Source of the DNA: Sphingomonas sp. PP-CE-3G-477
GTDB lineage: Bacteria > Pseudomonadota > Alphaproteobacteria > Sphingomonadales > Sphingomonadaceae
NCBI RefSeq assembly: GCF_003050745.1
Contig: NZ_QAOF01000004.1
Coordinates: 186,001 to 250,000, forward strand
Reading direction: 5' to 3'
Length of the DNA stretch: 64,000 bases
The notes beneath the pieces are model-generated. The model had not been told where the DNA came from, made no database searches, and saw only the letters and a list, made by a program, of their open reading frames with translations. Positions 52,059-62,750 of the stretch are shown here, in pieces; within the stretch, counting starts at the first letter, position 1; every line of letters starts with the position of its first letter. The position numbers and the translations under genes were made by a program.

Positions 52059-54332
52059 ATGCCCCTTTCGGCCGCCGCCTCCGCCCGCGAAATCCTCACC
52101 AGCCTTCACGACGTGATGGCGTCGCGCACCTCTGCGCAAGCCAAGCTGAACGCCGTCGTCGGCATCATCGCCACTGCGATCGATAGCGAAGTCTGCTCGA
52201 TCTACCTGTTGCGAGAGGGCGTGCTCGAACTGTTCGCGACCCGCGGCCTCGACCAGGCGGCCGTCCACGTCACCAAGCTTGCACTCGGCGAAGGTCTCGT
52301 CGGCACGATCGCCGAGGATGTCGAGGTGCTCAACCTCGACGAAGCCGCGAGCCACCCCGATTTCGCCTACAAGCCCGAGACCGGCGAGGACCGTTTCCAC
52401 AGTTTCGCCGGCGTGCCGATCATCCGCCGCGAGCGCTCCGTGGGAGTTCTGGCCGTCCAGCACGCCGACCGTCGCAAATATGCCGACGTCGAGATCGAGG
52501 CGTTGCAGACGGTGGCGATGGTGCTCTCCGAACTGATCGCCAATGCCGGCCTGATCGACACCACCGGCGGCGGCGCGGATCGGCCGCAGTCGACCGCGGC
52601 GATGCGCATCCCTGGCCAGAAGCTCGTCGACGGCATGGGCGCGGGCTTCGCGGTCTATCACCAGCCGCGCATCCACATCGAGCACACCGTCGCCGAGGAT
52701 ACCGACGCCGAGCGCCACCGCGTCTACGCCGCGTTCGACAAGATGCGCGAAGGCATCGACCGGATGACGCGCGAGGCCGAATTCGGCGTCGGCGGCGAGC
52801 ACGTCGAAGTGCTCCAGACCTACAAGATGTTCGCGTACGACGAGGGCTGGGCACGGCGCATCAACGAGGCGATCGACTCCGGCCTGACCGCCGAGGCGGC
52901 GATCGAGCGCGTCCAGCAACGTACCCGCCAGCGCATGCGCCAGATCGACGATCCGTTGCTCGCCGACCGGATGCACGATCTGGAGGACCTGTCGAACCGG
53001 CTGCTCCGCATCGTCTCGGGCCAGATGGGTACCGCCGCGCAGATGGGTCTTCGCCAGGACACCATCCTGATTGCGCGCAACCTCGGCCCCGCCGAACTGC
53101 TCGAATACGACAAGCGCCGGCTGAAGGGCGTGATCCTGGAAGAAGGCTCACTGACCGCGCATGTCACGATCGTCGCGCGCGCGATGGGCGTACCCGTGCT
53201 CGGCCGCGTTCGCGACATCCGCCGGTTGGTCGCAGAGGGCGACATGCTGTTGCTCGACAGCGCGGAAAGCAACGTCTTCGCGCGGCCCTCGGCGGCGATG
53301 GAGGAAGCGTTCGAGGCGCGCCTCGCGATGCGCCAGAAGCGCAAGGCGGCGTTCGCCGCGCTCCGCGACGTCCCGCCGGTCACCAAGGATGGCCACCGCC
53401 TGACCTTGATGGTGAACGCAGGCCTCCGCGACGACGTCGCCGCGCTCGACGTCACCGGAGCCGACGGCATCGGCCTGTTCCGCACCGAGTTCCAGTTCCT
53501 CGTCTCCGCCACGCTACCACAGCGCGAGCGGCAGCAGCGGCTCTACCGCGAAGTGCTCGACGCGGCGGGCGATCGCCCGGTGATCTTCCGCACCGTAGAC
53601 ATCGGCGGCGACAAGGCGCTGCCGTATCTTAACAAGGAAGATGCCGACGAGGAGAACCCGGCAATGGGCTGGCGCGCGCTGCGCCTCGGCCTGGAGCGCG
53701 ACGGGTTGATGAAGGTGCAGGCGCGCGCGTTGCTCGAAGCCGCCGCCGGTCGCACGCTCAACGTGATGTTTCCGATGGTCAGCGAGCCGTGGGAATTCGA
53801 CGAGGCGCGTGCGCTGTTCGAGGCACAGCGGACGTGGCTCGAAGGGCGCGGGCGGAAGATGCCGCTGGCGATCCGCTACGGTGCGATGCTGGAGGTGCCG
53901 GCGCTCGCCGAGATGCTCGACATCCTGCTGCCGAAGATCGAGTTCCTGTCGATCGGCACCAACGACCTCACGCAGTTCCTGTTCGCCGCCGATCGCGCCA
54001 ATCCCAAACTCGCGGAGCGCTACGACTGGCTCAGCCCGTCGATCCTCCGCTTCATCGCGCGGCTGGTCGCACCGGTCCGCGCGGCGGGTGTCGACCTGGC
54101 GGTCTGCGGCGAGATGGGTGGGCGTCCGCTGGAGGCGATGGCGCTGATCGGGCTCGGCATAGAGCGGTTGTCGATCACCCCCGCGGCGGTCGGCCCGATC
54201 AAGGCGATGACGCGCTCGCTCGATCGCGCCGCGCTCACTGCATACATGGCAGGGCTGCTGGCCAACCCCCCGCGCGACATGCGCGGTGCGCTGACGACCT
54301 GGGCAACCGAGAACGGCGTCGAAATCGTCTGA
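52059..54332 (+). CDS. ptsP: Phosphoenolpyruvate-protein phosphotransferase PtsP (nitrogen PTS EI)
   Basis: First enzyme of the nitrogen-type phosphotransfer system, moving phosphate from PEP to NPr. The 757-residue protein has an N-terminal GAF domain (residues 1-160, with LNAVVGIIATAIDSEVCSIYL), an EI N-domain, the phosphorylated His368 in GSLTAHVTIVARAMG, and the PEP-binding C-terminal domain with the conserved DLAVCGEMGG. NPr and EIIA are not in this window. It is followed after about 108 bp by the RodZ-like gene. Confidence 0.94.
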   Translation: MPLSAAASAREILTSLHDVMASRTSAQAKLNAVVGIIATAIDSEVCSIYLLREGVLELFATRGLDQAAVHVTKLALGEGLVGTIAEDVEVLNLDEAASHPDFAYKPETGEDRFHSFAGVPIIRRERSVGVLAVQHADRRKYADVEIEALQTVAMVLSELIANAGLIDTTGGGADRPQSTAAMRIPGQKLVDGMGAGFAVYHQPRIHIEHTVAEDTDAERHRVYAAFDKMREGIDRMTREAEFGVGGEHVEVLQTYKMFAYDEGWARRINEAIDSGLTAEAAIERVQQRTRQRMRQIDDPLLADRMHDLEDLSNRLLRIVSGQMGTAAQMGLRQDTILIARNLGPAELLEYDKRRLKGVILEEGSLTAHVTIVARAMGVPVLGRVRDIRRLVAEGDMLLLDSAESNVFARPSAAMEEAFEARLAMRQKRKAAFAALRDVPPVTKDGHRLTLMVNAGLRDDVAALDVTGADGIGLFRTEFQFLVSATLPQRERQQRLYREVLDAAGDRPVIFRTVDIGGDKALPYLNKEDADEENPAMGWRALRLGLERDGLMKVQARALLEAAAGRTLNVMFPMVSEPWEFDEARALFEAQRTWLEGRGRKMPLAIRYGAMLEVPALAEMLDILLPKIEFLSIGTNDLTQFLFAADRANPKLAERYDWLSPSILRFIARLVAPVRAAGVDLAVCGEMGGRPLEAMALIGLGIERLSITPAAVGPIKAMTRSLDRAALTAYMAGLLANPPRDMRGALTTWATENGVEIV

Positions 54333-54440
54333 TCGGCGGAAAGCTGCGGTTAAGACGCGCGGTGCGTTGACACGGCTGGGGCCCTCTGAAAGACGGGTGC
54401 CATGGCGGGAAACGCTACGCACCCGTGTTCGGAGACAAGA

Positions 54441-55409
54441 ATGGACGAGGTCGAAACCGGCCAGAACGCAGCACCCGCTCAACCAGAGCGTGCTGGCGAC
54501 ATTCTCCGCAAGGCGCGCGAGGCGCAGGGCCTGACCGTCGCGGATATCGCGACGCGTACTCGTGTGCCGTTGCGTCACCTCGAAGCGATCGAGGCGTCCG
54601 ATTATTCCACGCTGCCGTCCTCGACCTACGCGGTCGGTTTCAGCCGCGCCTATGCCCGCGCGATGGGTATCGACGAGGTGCAGATCGCCAACATCGTCCG
54701 GAGCGACGTCGCGAAGCTGGGCAGCAAGAAGCCCGAATACGAACCGTACGAGATGACCGATCCGTCGCGCGTGCCGTCGCGCGGGCTGGCGATCGTCGCG
54801 CTGGGCATCGCGATCGCGGTGCTGGTGCTGGTCGGGCTGTGGTACGGCACCGACATGTTCCGTGGTTCGAACAACGCCTCGACCACGACGCCGATCGCCG
54901 AGACCGCGCCGAACCCCGCCGCGCAGACCGCGCAACCGGTCCCTGCGCCGGCCACGCCTGCCAACGGGCAGGTCACGCTGACTGCCTCGGACGAGGTATG
55001 GATGCGCGTCTACGATGCCGACAACAAGACGTTGTACCTCGGCACGATGAAGCCCGGCGAAAAGTTCGACGTGCCGAAGAATGCCAAGGATCCGAAGATC
55101 AACATCGGTCGTGCGGACAAGCTGGCGGTGACGCTCAACGGCGCCGCTGCCCCTGCGCTCGGCACGGGCGAGCGCGCGATCAAGGACGTGTCCGTGGGGG
55201 CACCGGCCATCGCCGCGCGGATCGCCGGCACCCCCGAGCCTCAGGCCACGCCGACCGCGACCGAAGCGACATCGACGCGGTCGTCCGAGCGGTCGCGCAC
55301 CGCCAACCGTCCCCGCACGCCGCGTCGTCCATTGAGCGAAACGCAGCGCGCCAATTTGGATGCGGCCGCTAATCCACCGTCCGCCGCTACGGCAACGCCC
55401 AATCCGTAA
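54441..55409 (+). CDS. RodZ-like helix-turn-helix membrane protein
   Basis: A 322-residue protein with an N-terminal helix-turn-helix (residues about 20-90: GDILRKAREAQGLTVADIATRTRVPLRHLEAIE), one membrane segment (LAIVALGIAIAVLVLVGLWYG), an Ala-Pro-Thr linker and a C-terminal DUF4115-like domain (VTLTASDEVWMRVYDADNKTLYLGTMKPGE). This is the RodZ layout; RodZ helps place MreB. A Thr-Arg-Pro-rich tail ends it. The start at 54441 follows GGAGA. Confidence 0.85.
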   Translation: MDEVETGQNAAPAQPERAGDILRKAREAQGLTVADIATRTRVPLRHLEAIEASDYSTLPSSTYAVGFSRAYARAMGIDEVQIANIVRSDVAKLGSKKPEYEPYEMTDPSRVPSRGLAIVALGIAIAVLVLVGLWYGTDMFRGSNNASTTTPIAETAPNPAAQTAQPVPAPATPANGQVTLTASDEVWMRVYDADNKTLYLGTMKPGEKFDVPKNAKDPKINIGRADKLAVTLNGAAAPALGTGERAIKDVSVGAPAIAARIAGTPEPQATPTATEATSTRSSERSRTANRPRTPRRPLSETQRANLDAAANPPSAATATPNP

Positions 55410-55505
55410 CGGCGGCAGACCGGCGCCAGGGTCTTAAGGCTGGCGACAGGATGGGTAGTGCAGCTATACCCGGACGATTAACCAATCCACCGGGGGGTGT
55501 GGCCC

Positions 55506-56423
55506 ATGCGTAAGTCAATTCTGGTCGGCGTCTGCCTCGCGGCGTTGCTGCCCGCTGCCGTACAGGCACAAAATGTCGAGGGCCGCGTCGGCAAGCTCGA
55601 AAGCGAAATGCGCGCGGTCCAGCGGAAGGTCTTCCCGGGCGGAGCGGGCCAGATGCTCCAGCCCGAAGTCCGCGCGCCGCAGAGCGAGCAGGGCCCCGGG
55701 CCAGGCTCGCCCGCCACCAGCGCGCTCGCCGACGTGAACCAGCGCGTCACGTCGCTCGAACAGCAGATGACCTCGCTCACCGAGCAGATCGAGCAGAACC
55801 AGAACCGCACGCGCCAGTTGCAGGACGCGTTCGACAATTACCGCCGCTCGAACGACGCGCGGCTGAAGACGCTCGAGACCGGTCCCGCGCCGATCGCGAC
55901 GGGGGCAGGCGGCCCGATCGAGTCCGATGACCAGTCGAGCGGCCCCTCGCGCCCGACCACGCGCCCCGAGACCGCAAGCAAGCCCGGCGCGGCGACACCG
56001 ATCAAGGTATCGGTCGAAAAGCCCTCGACCGGCGATCCGGCGGAGGACGAGTATATGTACGGCTACCGCCTCTGGGCGGCTAAGCAGTATCCGCAGGCGG
56101 AGGCGCAACTGAAGAAGGTCGTCGCCGAATACCCGAAGAGCAAGCGTGCCAGTTACGCGCAGAATCTGCTCGGCCGGTCGTATCTCGACGAGGGCAAGCC
56201 GAGCCTCGCGTCGATGGCGTTCTACGACAATTACAAGAAGATGCCCGAGGGCGAACGCGCGCCGGACAGCCTGCTGTATCTCGGCCAGGCGCTGACCAAG
56301 CTCAACAAGCCGGCGGATGCGTGCAAGGTGTATGACGAACTGAACGACGTCTACGGCGCCAAGATGGCATCGGCGATGAAGGGGCAGGTTGCCGCCGGGC
56401 GCAGCGCGGCGAAGTGCAAGTAA
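55506..56423 (+). CDS. cpoB: Cell division coordinator CpoB (YbgF)
   Basis: A 305-residue periplasmic protein with a signal peptide ending VQAQ, a trimerising coiled coil (residues 75-120: VNQRVTSLEQQMTSLTEQIEQNQNRTRQLQDAF), and C-terminal TPR repeats (YMYGYRLWAAKQYPQAEAQLKKVVAEYPKS). It links Tol-Pal with peptidoglycan synthesis. In most alphaproteobacteria it follows tolQRAB-pal; here those genes are not adjacent. ATG at 55506 is chosen over GTG at 55497. Confidence 0.9.
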   Translation: MRKSILVGVCLAALLPAAVQAQNVEGRVGKLESEMRAVQRKVFPGGAGQMLQPEVRAPQSEQGPGPGSPATSALADVNQRVTSLEQQMTSLTEQIEQNQNRTRQLQDAFDNYRRSNDARLKTLETGPAPIATGAGGPIESDDQSSGPSRPTTRPETASKPGAATPIKVSVEKPSTGDPAEDEYMYGYRLWAAKQYPQAEAQLKKVVAEYPKSKRASYAQNLLGRSYLDEGKPSLASMAFYDNYKKMPEGERAPDSLLYLGQALTKLNKPADACKVYDELNDVYGAKMASAMKGQVAAGRSAAKCK

Positions 56424-56478
56424 GGCATCTTCCAGTGCGCACGCGTACCTGCCTGTCCTTGATCTCACGTCGCACTTT

Positions 56479-56588
56479 ACCACCCCCCCGGCGGAGGCCG
56501 GGGCCCCATTGGCAAGGTCGTCGTAACGAAGGGCTGCACTTAGCCATTACCATCTCCGAATTGGGCCCCGGCCTCCGCCGGGGTGGTG
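56479..56588 (+). repeat. About 105-bp inverted repeat, CCAATTGGG family (copy A5)
   Basis: ACCACCCCCCCGGCGGAGG and CCTCCGCCGGGGTGGT flank GGGGCCCCATTGG and GAATTGGGCCCC; centre GGTCGTCGTAACGAAGG. This is a variant, with GGAGG replacing GAAGG in both arms, which keeps the pairing. It fills the cpoB-tilS gap. Confidence 0.85.
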
Positions 56589-56616
56589 ACTGCTCGACCG
56601 TCAGGACTGTCTCCGC

Positions 56617-57585
56617 ATGACCGACGAAGGACGCCGCTTCGCCGCCGATTTCGCGCGCCTTGCAAGCGACATCACCAACCCGCTGTTCGCCGTCTCCGGC
56701 GGCCCCGACAGCATGGCGATGCTAACTCTCGCGCACGAGGCCCTGCCGCCCGGCTTCACGGTCGCCAGCATCGACCACCGCCTCCGCCCCGAAGCGGTGG
56801 AAGAGTCGGCGATGGTCGCCGCGCATTGCGCAACGCTTGGCATCTCACACGCGACGCTCGCCCCCAGCGAACCGATCACCGGTGCCAGCATCCAGGCGCA
56901 GGCGCGCACCACGCGCTACGCCCTTCTGACCGATCACGCCCGTACGATCGGGGCAGGGGCGCTCGTCACCGGACATCACGCTGACGATCAGGCCGAAACC
57001 TTCCTGATGCGCGCCGCTCGCGGCTCCGGCCTCGCCGGCCTCGCCGGAGTCCGTGCCCGCACCGAAGTCCACGGCGTCACGGTCGTCCGCCCCCTGCTCG
57101 ACTGGCGCCGCGCCGAACTCCGCGCGATCGTCCGCCGTGCCGAAGTGCCGTTCTTCGACGACCCCTCGAACCACGACGACCGCCACGATCGCACCCGCTT
57201 CCGCCGGTTGCTCGGCGAGAACGAATGGCTCGGTACGCCCAACCTCGCGCGCGCCGCCGCTGCGCTCGCCGAGACCGATACCGACGTCCGCGCGATGGTC
57301 GACTGGATCTGGACCGAACGCGCCAAGGTTGGCGGCGGCGAGGTGAAGCTTGCGGTCGAGAAGCTGCCCCGCGAGATCCTCCGCCGTCTTGCTCGTCGTG
57401 CGATCGGCACGGTCCGCAAAGACGCCGGCATCGTCGCACCCGAATGGACCGAGGCGGCCAACATCGAAAGCCTGCTCGACTCGCTGATGACCGGCAAGCG
57501 CACCACCCAAGCCGGGATCATCGCCAGCGTTCGCGGCGACGTCTGGCGCTTCCGCGAGGCACCGCCGCGTCGAACCGCAGCCTGA
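56617..57585 (+). CDS. tilS: tRNA(Ile)-lysidine synthetase
   Basis: Puts lysidine at C34 of tRNA-Ile so that it reads AUA. The 322-residue protein has the PP-loop SGGPDSMAML, the conserved IDHRLRPEAVEE and GHHADDQAETFLMRAARGSGLAGLAG. It is shorter than the E. coli enzyme and lacks the C-terminal domains, as often in alphaproteobacteria. It is followed by ftsH. Confidence 0.94.
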   Translation: MTDEGRRFAADFARLASDITNPLFAVSGGPDSMAMLTLAHEALPPGFTVASIDHRLRPEAVEESAMVAAHCATLGISHATLAPSEPITGASIQAQARTTRYALLTDHARTIGAGALVTGHHADDQAETFLMRAARGSGLAGLAGVRARTEVHGVTVVRPLLDWRRAELRAIVRRAEVPFFDDPSNHDDRHDRTRFRRLLGENEWLGTPNLARAAAALAETDTDVRAMVDWIWTERAKVGGGEVKLAVEKLPREILRRLARRAIGTVRKDAGIVAPEWTEAANIESLLDSLMTGKRTTQAGIIASVRGDVWRFREAPPRRTAA

Positions 57586-57689
57586 CCCGCGCGCCGGTCC
57601 GTTCACACTGATCAACGCAACTCACGCGTTGTTCCATTGCCATTAACCTGCGCGCGCTTATCTTGTGCGCTGAAAGGTATCGTGCACCC

Positions 57690-59678
57690 ATGAGCGACAA
57701 CGACAACCGCGGTCAGAAGCCCCAGGGCCCCGGAAACGGCGGCCCCGAAAATGGCGGCGGCAATCCTTGGATGAAGAGCCTGCTGATCTGGGTCGGCATC
57801 CTGCTCGCGCTGGCGCTGTTCGTGACCATGTTCGACGGCCGCACCGCGGCGTCGGGTGGCAACACGATCGCGTATTCGGCGTTCCTCGACAAGGTCGACG
57901 AGGGCACCGTCAAGGACGTCAACATCTCGCGCGACATGATTTCCGGCACGCTGTCGTCCGGCGAGAAGTTCAAGGCGTACCCGATCCCCGACTCGACGCT
58001 GGTGCCGAAGCTGCGCGACAAGGGCGTGTCGATCAGCGCGAAGCCCGAAGAGGGCCCCTCGATGCTGGCGCTGCTCCTCTATCAGTCGCTGCCGTTCCTG
58101 CTGTTTCTCGGCATCGCGTTCTTCGTGTTGAAGCAGATGCAGAAGAACTCGGGCTCGGGCGCGATGGGCTTTGGCAAAAGCCGCGCGAAGATGCTGACGC
58201 AGAAAGAAGGCAAGGTCACCTTCCAGGACGTCGCTGGCATCGACGAGGCTCGCGAAGAGCTTGAGGAGATCGTCGAGTTCCTGAAAGATCCGACCAAGTT
58301 TGCACGTCTCGGCGGCAAGATTCCCAAGGGCGCGCTGCTGGTCGGCTCGCCCGGTACCGGCAAGACGTTGCTCGCCCGCGCCATCGCGGGTGAGGCCGGT
58401 GTGCCGTTCTTCACGATCTCGGGTTCTGATTTCGTCGAGATGTTCGTCGGTGTCGGCGCGAGCCGTGTCCGCGACATGTTCGAGCAGGCGAAGAAGTCCG
58501 CACCTTGCATCGTCTTCATCGACGAAATCGATGCTGTGGGTCGTCATCGCGGTGCCGGTCTCGGCAACGGTAACGACGAGCGCGAGCAGACGCTGAACCA
58601 GCTGCTCGTCGAGATGGACGGCTTCGAGGCGAACGAAGGCATCATCATCATCGCCGCGACCAACCGTCCCGACGTGCTCGATCCGGCGCTGCTGCGTCCG
58701 GGCCGTTTCGATCGGCAGGTCACGGTGCCGCGTCCGGATATCGAGGGTCGCATCAAGATCCTTGAAGTGCACATGAAGAAGGTGCCGCTCGCGCCCGACG
58801 TCGATGCTCGCGTCATCGCGCGCGGTACGCCTGGGTTCTCCGGTGCCGATCTCGCCAACCTCGTCAACGAAGCGGCGCTGCATGCCGCGCGCAAGGGCAA
58901 GCGTCTGGTGGCGATGGCCGAGTTCGAGGAGGCCAAGGACAAGGTCATGATGGGCGCAGAGCGTCGCAGCATGGTCATGACCGACGACGAGAAGCGGATG
59001 ACCGCGTATCATGAGGCCGGCCACGCCGTCGTCGCGATGCACGAGGCTGCTTCGGATCCAATTCACAAGGCGACGATCATTCCGCGCGGTCGTGCGCTGG
59101 GCATGGTCATGCGTCTGCCGGAGCGGGACTCGTACAGCTATCACCGCGACAAGATGTACGCGAACCTCGCGGTCTCGATGGGCGGACGCGTCGCCGAGGA
59201 AGTCATCTTCGGCTACGACAAGGTCTCGTCCGGCGCGTCGGGCGACATCCAGTACGCCACGGGTCTGGCACGCGACATGGTCACGCGTTGGGGCATGTCG
59301 GACAAGGTCGGTCCGCTCGAATATGGTGAGCCCGAGGGCGAGTCGTTCCTCGGCTACTCGTCGAGCCGTCCGTCGCGCATGTCGAACCAGACCGCGCAGC
59401 TGATCGACGACGAGATCAAGCGGATCGTCGAAGGTGGTCTCGACCGCGCCAAGCAGGTGCTGAGTGATCACGTCGACCAGCTTCACACCGTGGCCGGCGC
59501 GTTGCTCGAGTTCGAGACGCTGACCGGTGACGAGATCAAGAAGCTGATCGCGGGCGAGGATCTCGATCGTCCGGATCCGGGTGCGAAGGCGTCAACCGTC
59601 CCACGTGCGGGTACGTCGATCCCCAAGACGCGGCGCCCCTCGGGTCCGTTCGGGACACCAACCCCTTTGGGGGCGTGA
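57690..59678 (+). CDS. ftsH: ATP-dependent zinc metalloprotease FtsH
   Basis: Membrane AAA protease degrading damaged membrane proteins and regulators. The 662-residue protein has two membrane segments (around 29-46 and 125-145), Walker [11 protein letters not shown], Walker B IVFIDEID, the second region of homology [13 protein letters not shown] and the zinc site HEAGH. The start at 57690 is the family start. The tilS-ftsH pair is a common order. Confidence 0.96.
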   Translation: MSDNDNRGQKPQGPGNGGPENGGGNPWMKSLLIWVGILLALALFVTMFDGRTAASGGNTIAYSAFLDKVDEGTVKDVNISRDMISGTLSSGEKFKAYPIPDSTLVPKLRDKGVSISAKPEEGPSMLALLLYQSLPFLLFLGIAFFVLKQMQKNSGSGAMGFGKSRAKMLTQKEGKVTFQDVAGIDEAREELEEIVEFLKDPTKFARLGGKIPKGALLVGSPGTGKTLLARAIAGEAGVPFFTISGSDFVEMFVGVGASRVRDMFEQAKKSAPCIVFIDEIDAVGRHRGAGLGNGNDEREQTLNQLLVEMDGFEANEGIIIIAATNRPDVLDPALLRPGRFDRQVTVPRPDIEGRIKILEVHMKKVPLAPDVDARVIARGTPGFSGADLANLVNEAALHAARKGKRLVAMAEFEEAKDKVMMGAERRSMVMTDDEKRMTAYHEAGHAVVAMHEAASDPIHKATIIPRGRALGMVMRLPERDSYSYHRDKMYANLAVSMGGRVAEEVIFGYDKVSSGASGDIQYATGLARDMVTRWGMSDKVGPLEYGEPEGESFLGYSSSRPSRMSNQTAQLIDDEIKRIVEGGLDRAKQVLSDHVDQLHTVAGALLEFETLTGDEIKKLIAGEDLDRPDPGAKASTVPRAGTSIPKTRRPSGPFGTPTPLGA

Positions 59679-59741
59679 TCCGGTTCACCGGACAGTCACT
59701 TAAGTAGCTCTATGGGCGGTCTTTTCTCGGAAAGGCCGCCC

Positions 59742-60119
59742 ATGTCGTATTCGCGTTCGAAGGCTGTAGTTGCAGCGTTGCTCATGGTCGGCGTGGCGAT
59801 GCCGGCAAGCGCGGCGATGACCGTCGGCACCTTCCTGGCCCGCGCCAACGCGCTGCGCGACCAGGGCCCGATGGCGCTGATGTCCCCCGACCTCCCCGCC
59901 CTGAAGGCTGAAGCCAAGGCCGCAACCAATCAGTTGAAGGCAGAACGCGCCGCCCGCGCCGCCGCCGGCAAGCCACCGATCGCCTGCGTTCCGGAAGGCG
60001 AGTCCGTCGGTATCATGGACATGCTCGACGGCCTGAACGAACTCCCCGCCAGCTACCAGAAGCGCCCGCTTAAGGACGGCTACGCCCGCGTCCTGGCGAA
60101 CCTCTACCCCTGCCGTTGA
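59742..60119 (+). CDS. Small secreted protein, Rap1a-like pattern
   Basis: A 125-residue protein with a signal peptide (SKAVVAALLMVGVAMPASA). The mature part ends with GKPPIACVPEGESVGIMDMLDGLNELPASYQKRPLKDGYARVLANLYPC, which loosely resembles the Rap1a/Tai family of periplasmic immunity-type proteins (two cysteines with CxP and a final PC). This is a weak resemblance and no effector is nearby. GGAAAGG lies before the ATG. Confidence 0.55.
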   Translation: MSYSRSKAVVAALLMVGVAMPASAAMTVGTFLARANALRDQGPMALMSPDLPALKAEAKAATNQLKAERAARAAAGKPPIACVPEGESVGIMDMLDGLNELPASYQKRPLKDGYARVLANLYPCR

Positions 60120-60171
60120 GAATGTTCGGAGTCGTGGGAAAGTTAAGGATGTCGAGGGTGCCCTCTTTCTC

Positions 60172-60243
60172 CCGTTCGTCCTGAGCGAAGTCGAAGGACA
60201 TGCCCCTCGCGAAAGTGCTTCGACTTCGCTCAGCATGAACGGG
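60172..60243 (+). repeat. CGTTCGTCCTGAGCGAAGTCGAAG-type inverted repeat (copy 2)
   Basis: CCGTTCGTCCTGAGCGAAG plus TCGAAG at the left and CTTCGACTTCGCTCAGCATG plus AACGG at the right, 72 bp. It sits between convergent genes, as does copy 1 at 49740. Confidence 0.8.
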
Positions 60244-60269
60244 CGTTGGCAGGACCCGCCTAATAATGT

Positions 60270-61379
60270 TCAGTCCGTCAAACCATGCAGCAACAACAGC
60301 ACGATAAACGCCAGCAAAACCGTGAACGCGAACGTCAGCAGCGCAACCGTCCGCCAAGCCGCCGACCACTTCCGCAACTCATAAGCCCCACGAAGCTGCG
60401 CGAACATGTGGACTGGCGGCACGCATATCGCCGCCATAACGATCCAGCCCTCCGCGACGCCTATAACGCCCGCTATGATCAACACGATCGTCAGCAGCAT
60501 CATGAACGCGAGCGAATAGGTCACGAAGATAGCGTGGTCGTAGAGGTGATGTCGGCGTCGCCAGACGAAAAGCAGCGCCATGAACGGCACGGATAACGGA
60601 ATCAGGCCCCAGCTGTATTTGTACGCGCTGGTCTGCAGCTTGTAGAACATGAGGCCCGGGTTGCCGTTCGCCTTGGCGATCCCGTGGTCGAGTCGTTCCC
60701 AACCGGTCTTGAAGTCGCCTAGATCGACGACCGTGCCGTAAGCGGCACCGTTCTGCATATCCGCCGCCACGCCAAGTGCACGAACGGTAGTACGAAGGGC
60801 GCTTGCCTGCCGATCGAGCGTGGCAAGCTGTTCTCCCGAATATTTGGCGGGTGCACGCTTCGCAACCTCCTGCTGCGCCTCGACTTTGTTCAGCGCTGCG
60901 CGAGCCCTGGCGGCCTCGCGTGCATAATCGGAGGTCTTGCCGGTGCGCTCGTCCCGGATGAAGTCCTTCGTCATTTCGCCGCCGACCGCACCGATCGTCG
61001 CGAACATCAGGAAGACGGTGAACAGGAACAGCGCCAGCGGCGACACGAACCGCGCCCGCTCGCCATTGACGTACCGCCGCGTAAGCGCGCCTGGATGCAG
61101 TACCAGCAGCGGCAAGGTCCGCCATATCTTGCCTTCGAAATGGAAAACCCCGTGTGCGATCTCATGCCCGATCCCGCCGAGCGACCGATGGACGTGTGCC
61201 GATTGGCCGCAGGTATGGCAGTGCTCGCCTACTAATCGCGTCCCACAATTCAGGCACAGCGCACCGTTCGGAGAATGGTCCGTATGCGTGGCATGCGTTT
61301 CGCCCGCGCTTGGTTCGAACGCGCGCCCGACGAGTGTACCCGTGGCGATATCCGCCGCTGCCCCGATATCCCCAGTCAT
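60270..61379 (-). CDS. DUF3667 membrane protein with zinc ribbon
   Basis: A 369-residue protein. The N-terminal part has a zinc ribbon (Cys42, Cys45, Cys54, Cys57), then [27 protein letters not shown], which is the DUF3667 mark, one membrane segment, a coiled-coil region (residues about 165-215), and three or four C-terminal membrane segments. Function unknown. The start at 61379 has GGGGG upstream; the extension to 61598 overlaps proA. Confidence 0.88.
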   Translation of the reverse strand: MTGDIGAAADIATGTLVGRAFEPSAGETHATHTDHSPNGALCLNCGTRLVGEHCHTCGQSAHVHRSLGGIGHEIAHGVFHFEGKIWRTLPLLVLHPGALTRRYVNGERARFVSPLALFLFTVFLMFATIGAVGGEMTKDFIRDERTGKTSDYAREAARARAALNKVEAQQEVAKRAPAKYSGEQLATLDRQASALRTTVRALGVAADMQNGAAYGTVVDLGDFKTGWERLDHGIAKANGNPGLMFYKLQTSAYKYSWGLIPLSVPFMALLFVWRRRHHLYDHAIFVTYSLAFMMLLTIVLIIAGVIGVAEGWIVMAAICVPPVHMFAQLRGAYELRKWSAAWRTVALLTFAFTVLLAFIVLLLLHGLTD

Positions 61380-61456
61380 GCGTCCCCCTGCAATATCGGC
61401 AGCGTAACGAGTTCGTGACGTTGGCGCGAGAGGCTTCGCATGGTACCGCGTCGGCC

Positions 61457-62719
61457 ATGGCCGATGCAGAAAATCCGACCGAAATGATCGCCGAAATGGG
61501 CGCGCGCGCGCGCGCTGCCGCGCTGGTCTTGGCGGCGATGCCGTCCGAGAGGAAGGCCGCCGCGCTGGTGTTGGCATCGGAGTCGATCCGGGCGGCATCT
61601 GCTGAGATCGTTGCGGCCAACACGGAGGACATGACGCGCGCGGCAGAGGCGGGTCTGTCGGGTGCGCTGCTCGATCGGTTGCGACTGGACGAGGCGCGCG
61701 TCGCGGCGATGGCGGACGGCGTAGCGGCGGTGGCGGCGCTCGCCGATCCGGTCGGGCAGGTGATCGACGCCAGCGAGCGTCCGAACGGACTTAAGCTCTC
61801 GCGCGTCCGCGTGCCGATCGGCGTCATCGGTATCATCTACGAGAGCCGTCCCAACGTCACTGCGGACGCGGCCGCGCTGTGCGTGATGGCCGGCAACGCA
61901 GCGATCCTGCGCGGCGGGTCCGAAGCGGTGAAGAGCAATCGTGCGATCCACGCGGCTTTGGTCGCGGGGCTGAAGGCGGGGGGGGTACCCATCAACGCCG
62001 TGCAACTCGTGCCGACCACCGATCGCGCAGCGGTCGGCGCGATGCTGAAGGCTGACGGGGTGATCGACCTGATCATTCCCCGCGGCGGCAAAAGTCTCGT
62101 CGCGCGCGTCCAGGCCGAAGCACGCGTCCCCGTCCTCGCGCATCTCGATGGCATCAATCATGTCTTCGTGCATGCGTCCGCGGACCCGGCGATGGCCGAG
62201 GCCGTCGTCGTTGATGCGAAGATGCGCCGCACCGGCGTCTGCGGGTCGATGGAGACGTTGCTGATCGACTGTGACTATGCGGACGCACCCGCCCTGATCC
62301 GAAGACTCGCTGCAACGGGCTGCGAAGTACGCGGCGATGCAAGCGCGCGCGCCCTCGTTTCCGAGATCGCCGCCGCCGAAGAGGCCGACTGGGACACCGA
62401 ATATCTCGACGCGATCGCTTCGGTCGCGATCGTCGACGGCATCGACGCGGCGATCGCGCATATCGCCCGCCACGGCTCGCACCACACCGACGCGATCGTC
62501 GCCGACGCCGCCGCCGTTGCCGAGCGCTTCCTGACCTCAGTCGACAGCGCGATCGTGTTGTGGAACGCCTCTACCCAGTTCGCCGACGGCGGCGAGTTCG
62601 GCCTCGGCGCGGAGATCGGCATCGCCACCGGCCGCCTCCACGCTCGCGGCCCGGTCGCGCTCGAAGGCCTCACCACCTACAAATGGATCGGCCGCGGCAC
62701 CGGCCAGGTGCGCGGTTGA
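61457..62719 (+). CDS. proA: Glutamate-5-semialdehyde dehydrogenase (gamma-glutamyl phosphate reductase)
   Basis: Second step of proline synthesis. The 420-residue protein has the NADP-binding [30 protein letters not shown], and the catalytic Cys in [17 protein letters not shown]. Length is normal. Start at 61457 gives the family N-terminus. It begins a chain of genes (proA, antitoxin, toxin, nadD, rsfS), with a gap of 31 bp before the antitoxin. Confidence 0.95.
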   Translation: MADAENPTEMIAEMGARARAAALVLAAMPSERKAAALVLASESIRAASAEIVAANTEDMTRAAEAGLSGALLDRLRLDEARVAAMADGVAAVAALADPVGQVIDASERPNGLKLSRVRVPIGVIGIIYESRPNVTADAAALCVMAGNAAILRGGSEAVKSNRAIHAALVAGLKAGGVPINAVQLVPTTDRAAVGAMLKADGVIDLIIPRGGKSLVARVQAEARVPVLAHLDGINHVFVHASADPAMAEAVVVDAKMRRTGVCGSMETLLIDCDYADAPALIRRLAATGCEVRGDASARALVSEIAAAEEADWDTEYLDAIASVAIVDGIDAAIAHIARHGSHHTDAIVADAAAVAERFLTSVDSAIVLWNASTQFADGGEFGLGAEIGIATGRLHARGPVALEGLTTYKWIGRGTGQVRG

Positions 62720-62750
62720 TGCTCCCTACCGATCGGCGTAGCTTAAGCCC

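Noticed and set aside
57612..59486. Open frame of 624 codons antisense to ftsH
   Set aside because: No family resemblance, skewed His/Arg/Asp composition, and full overlap with a certain gene.
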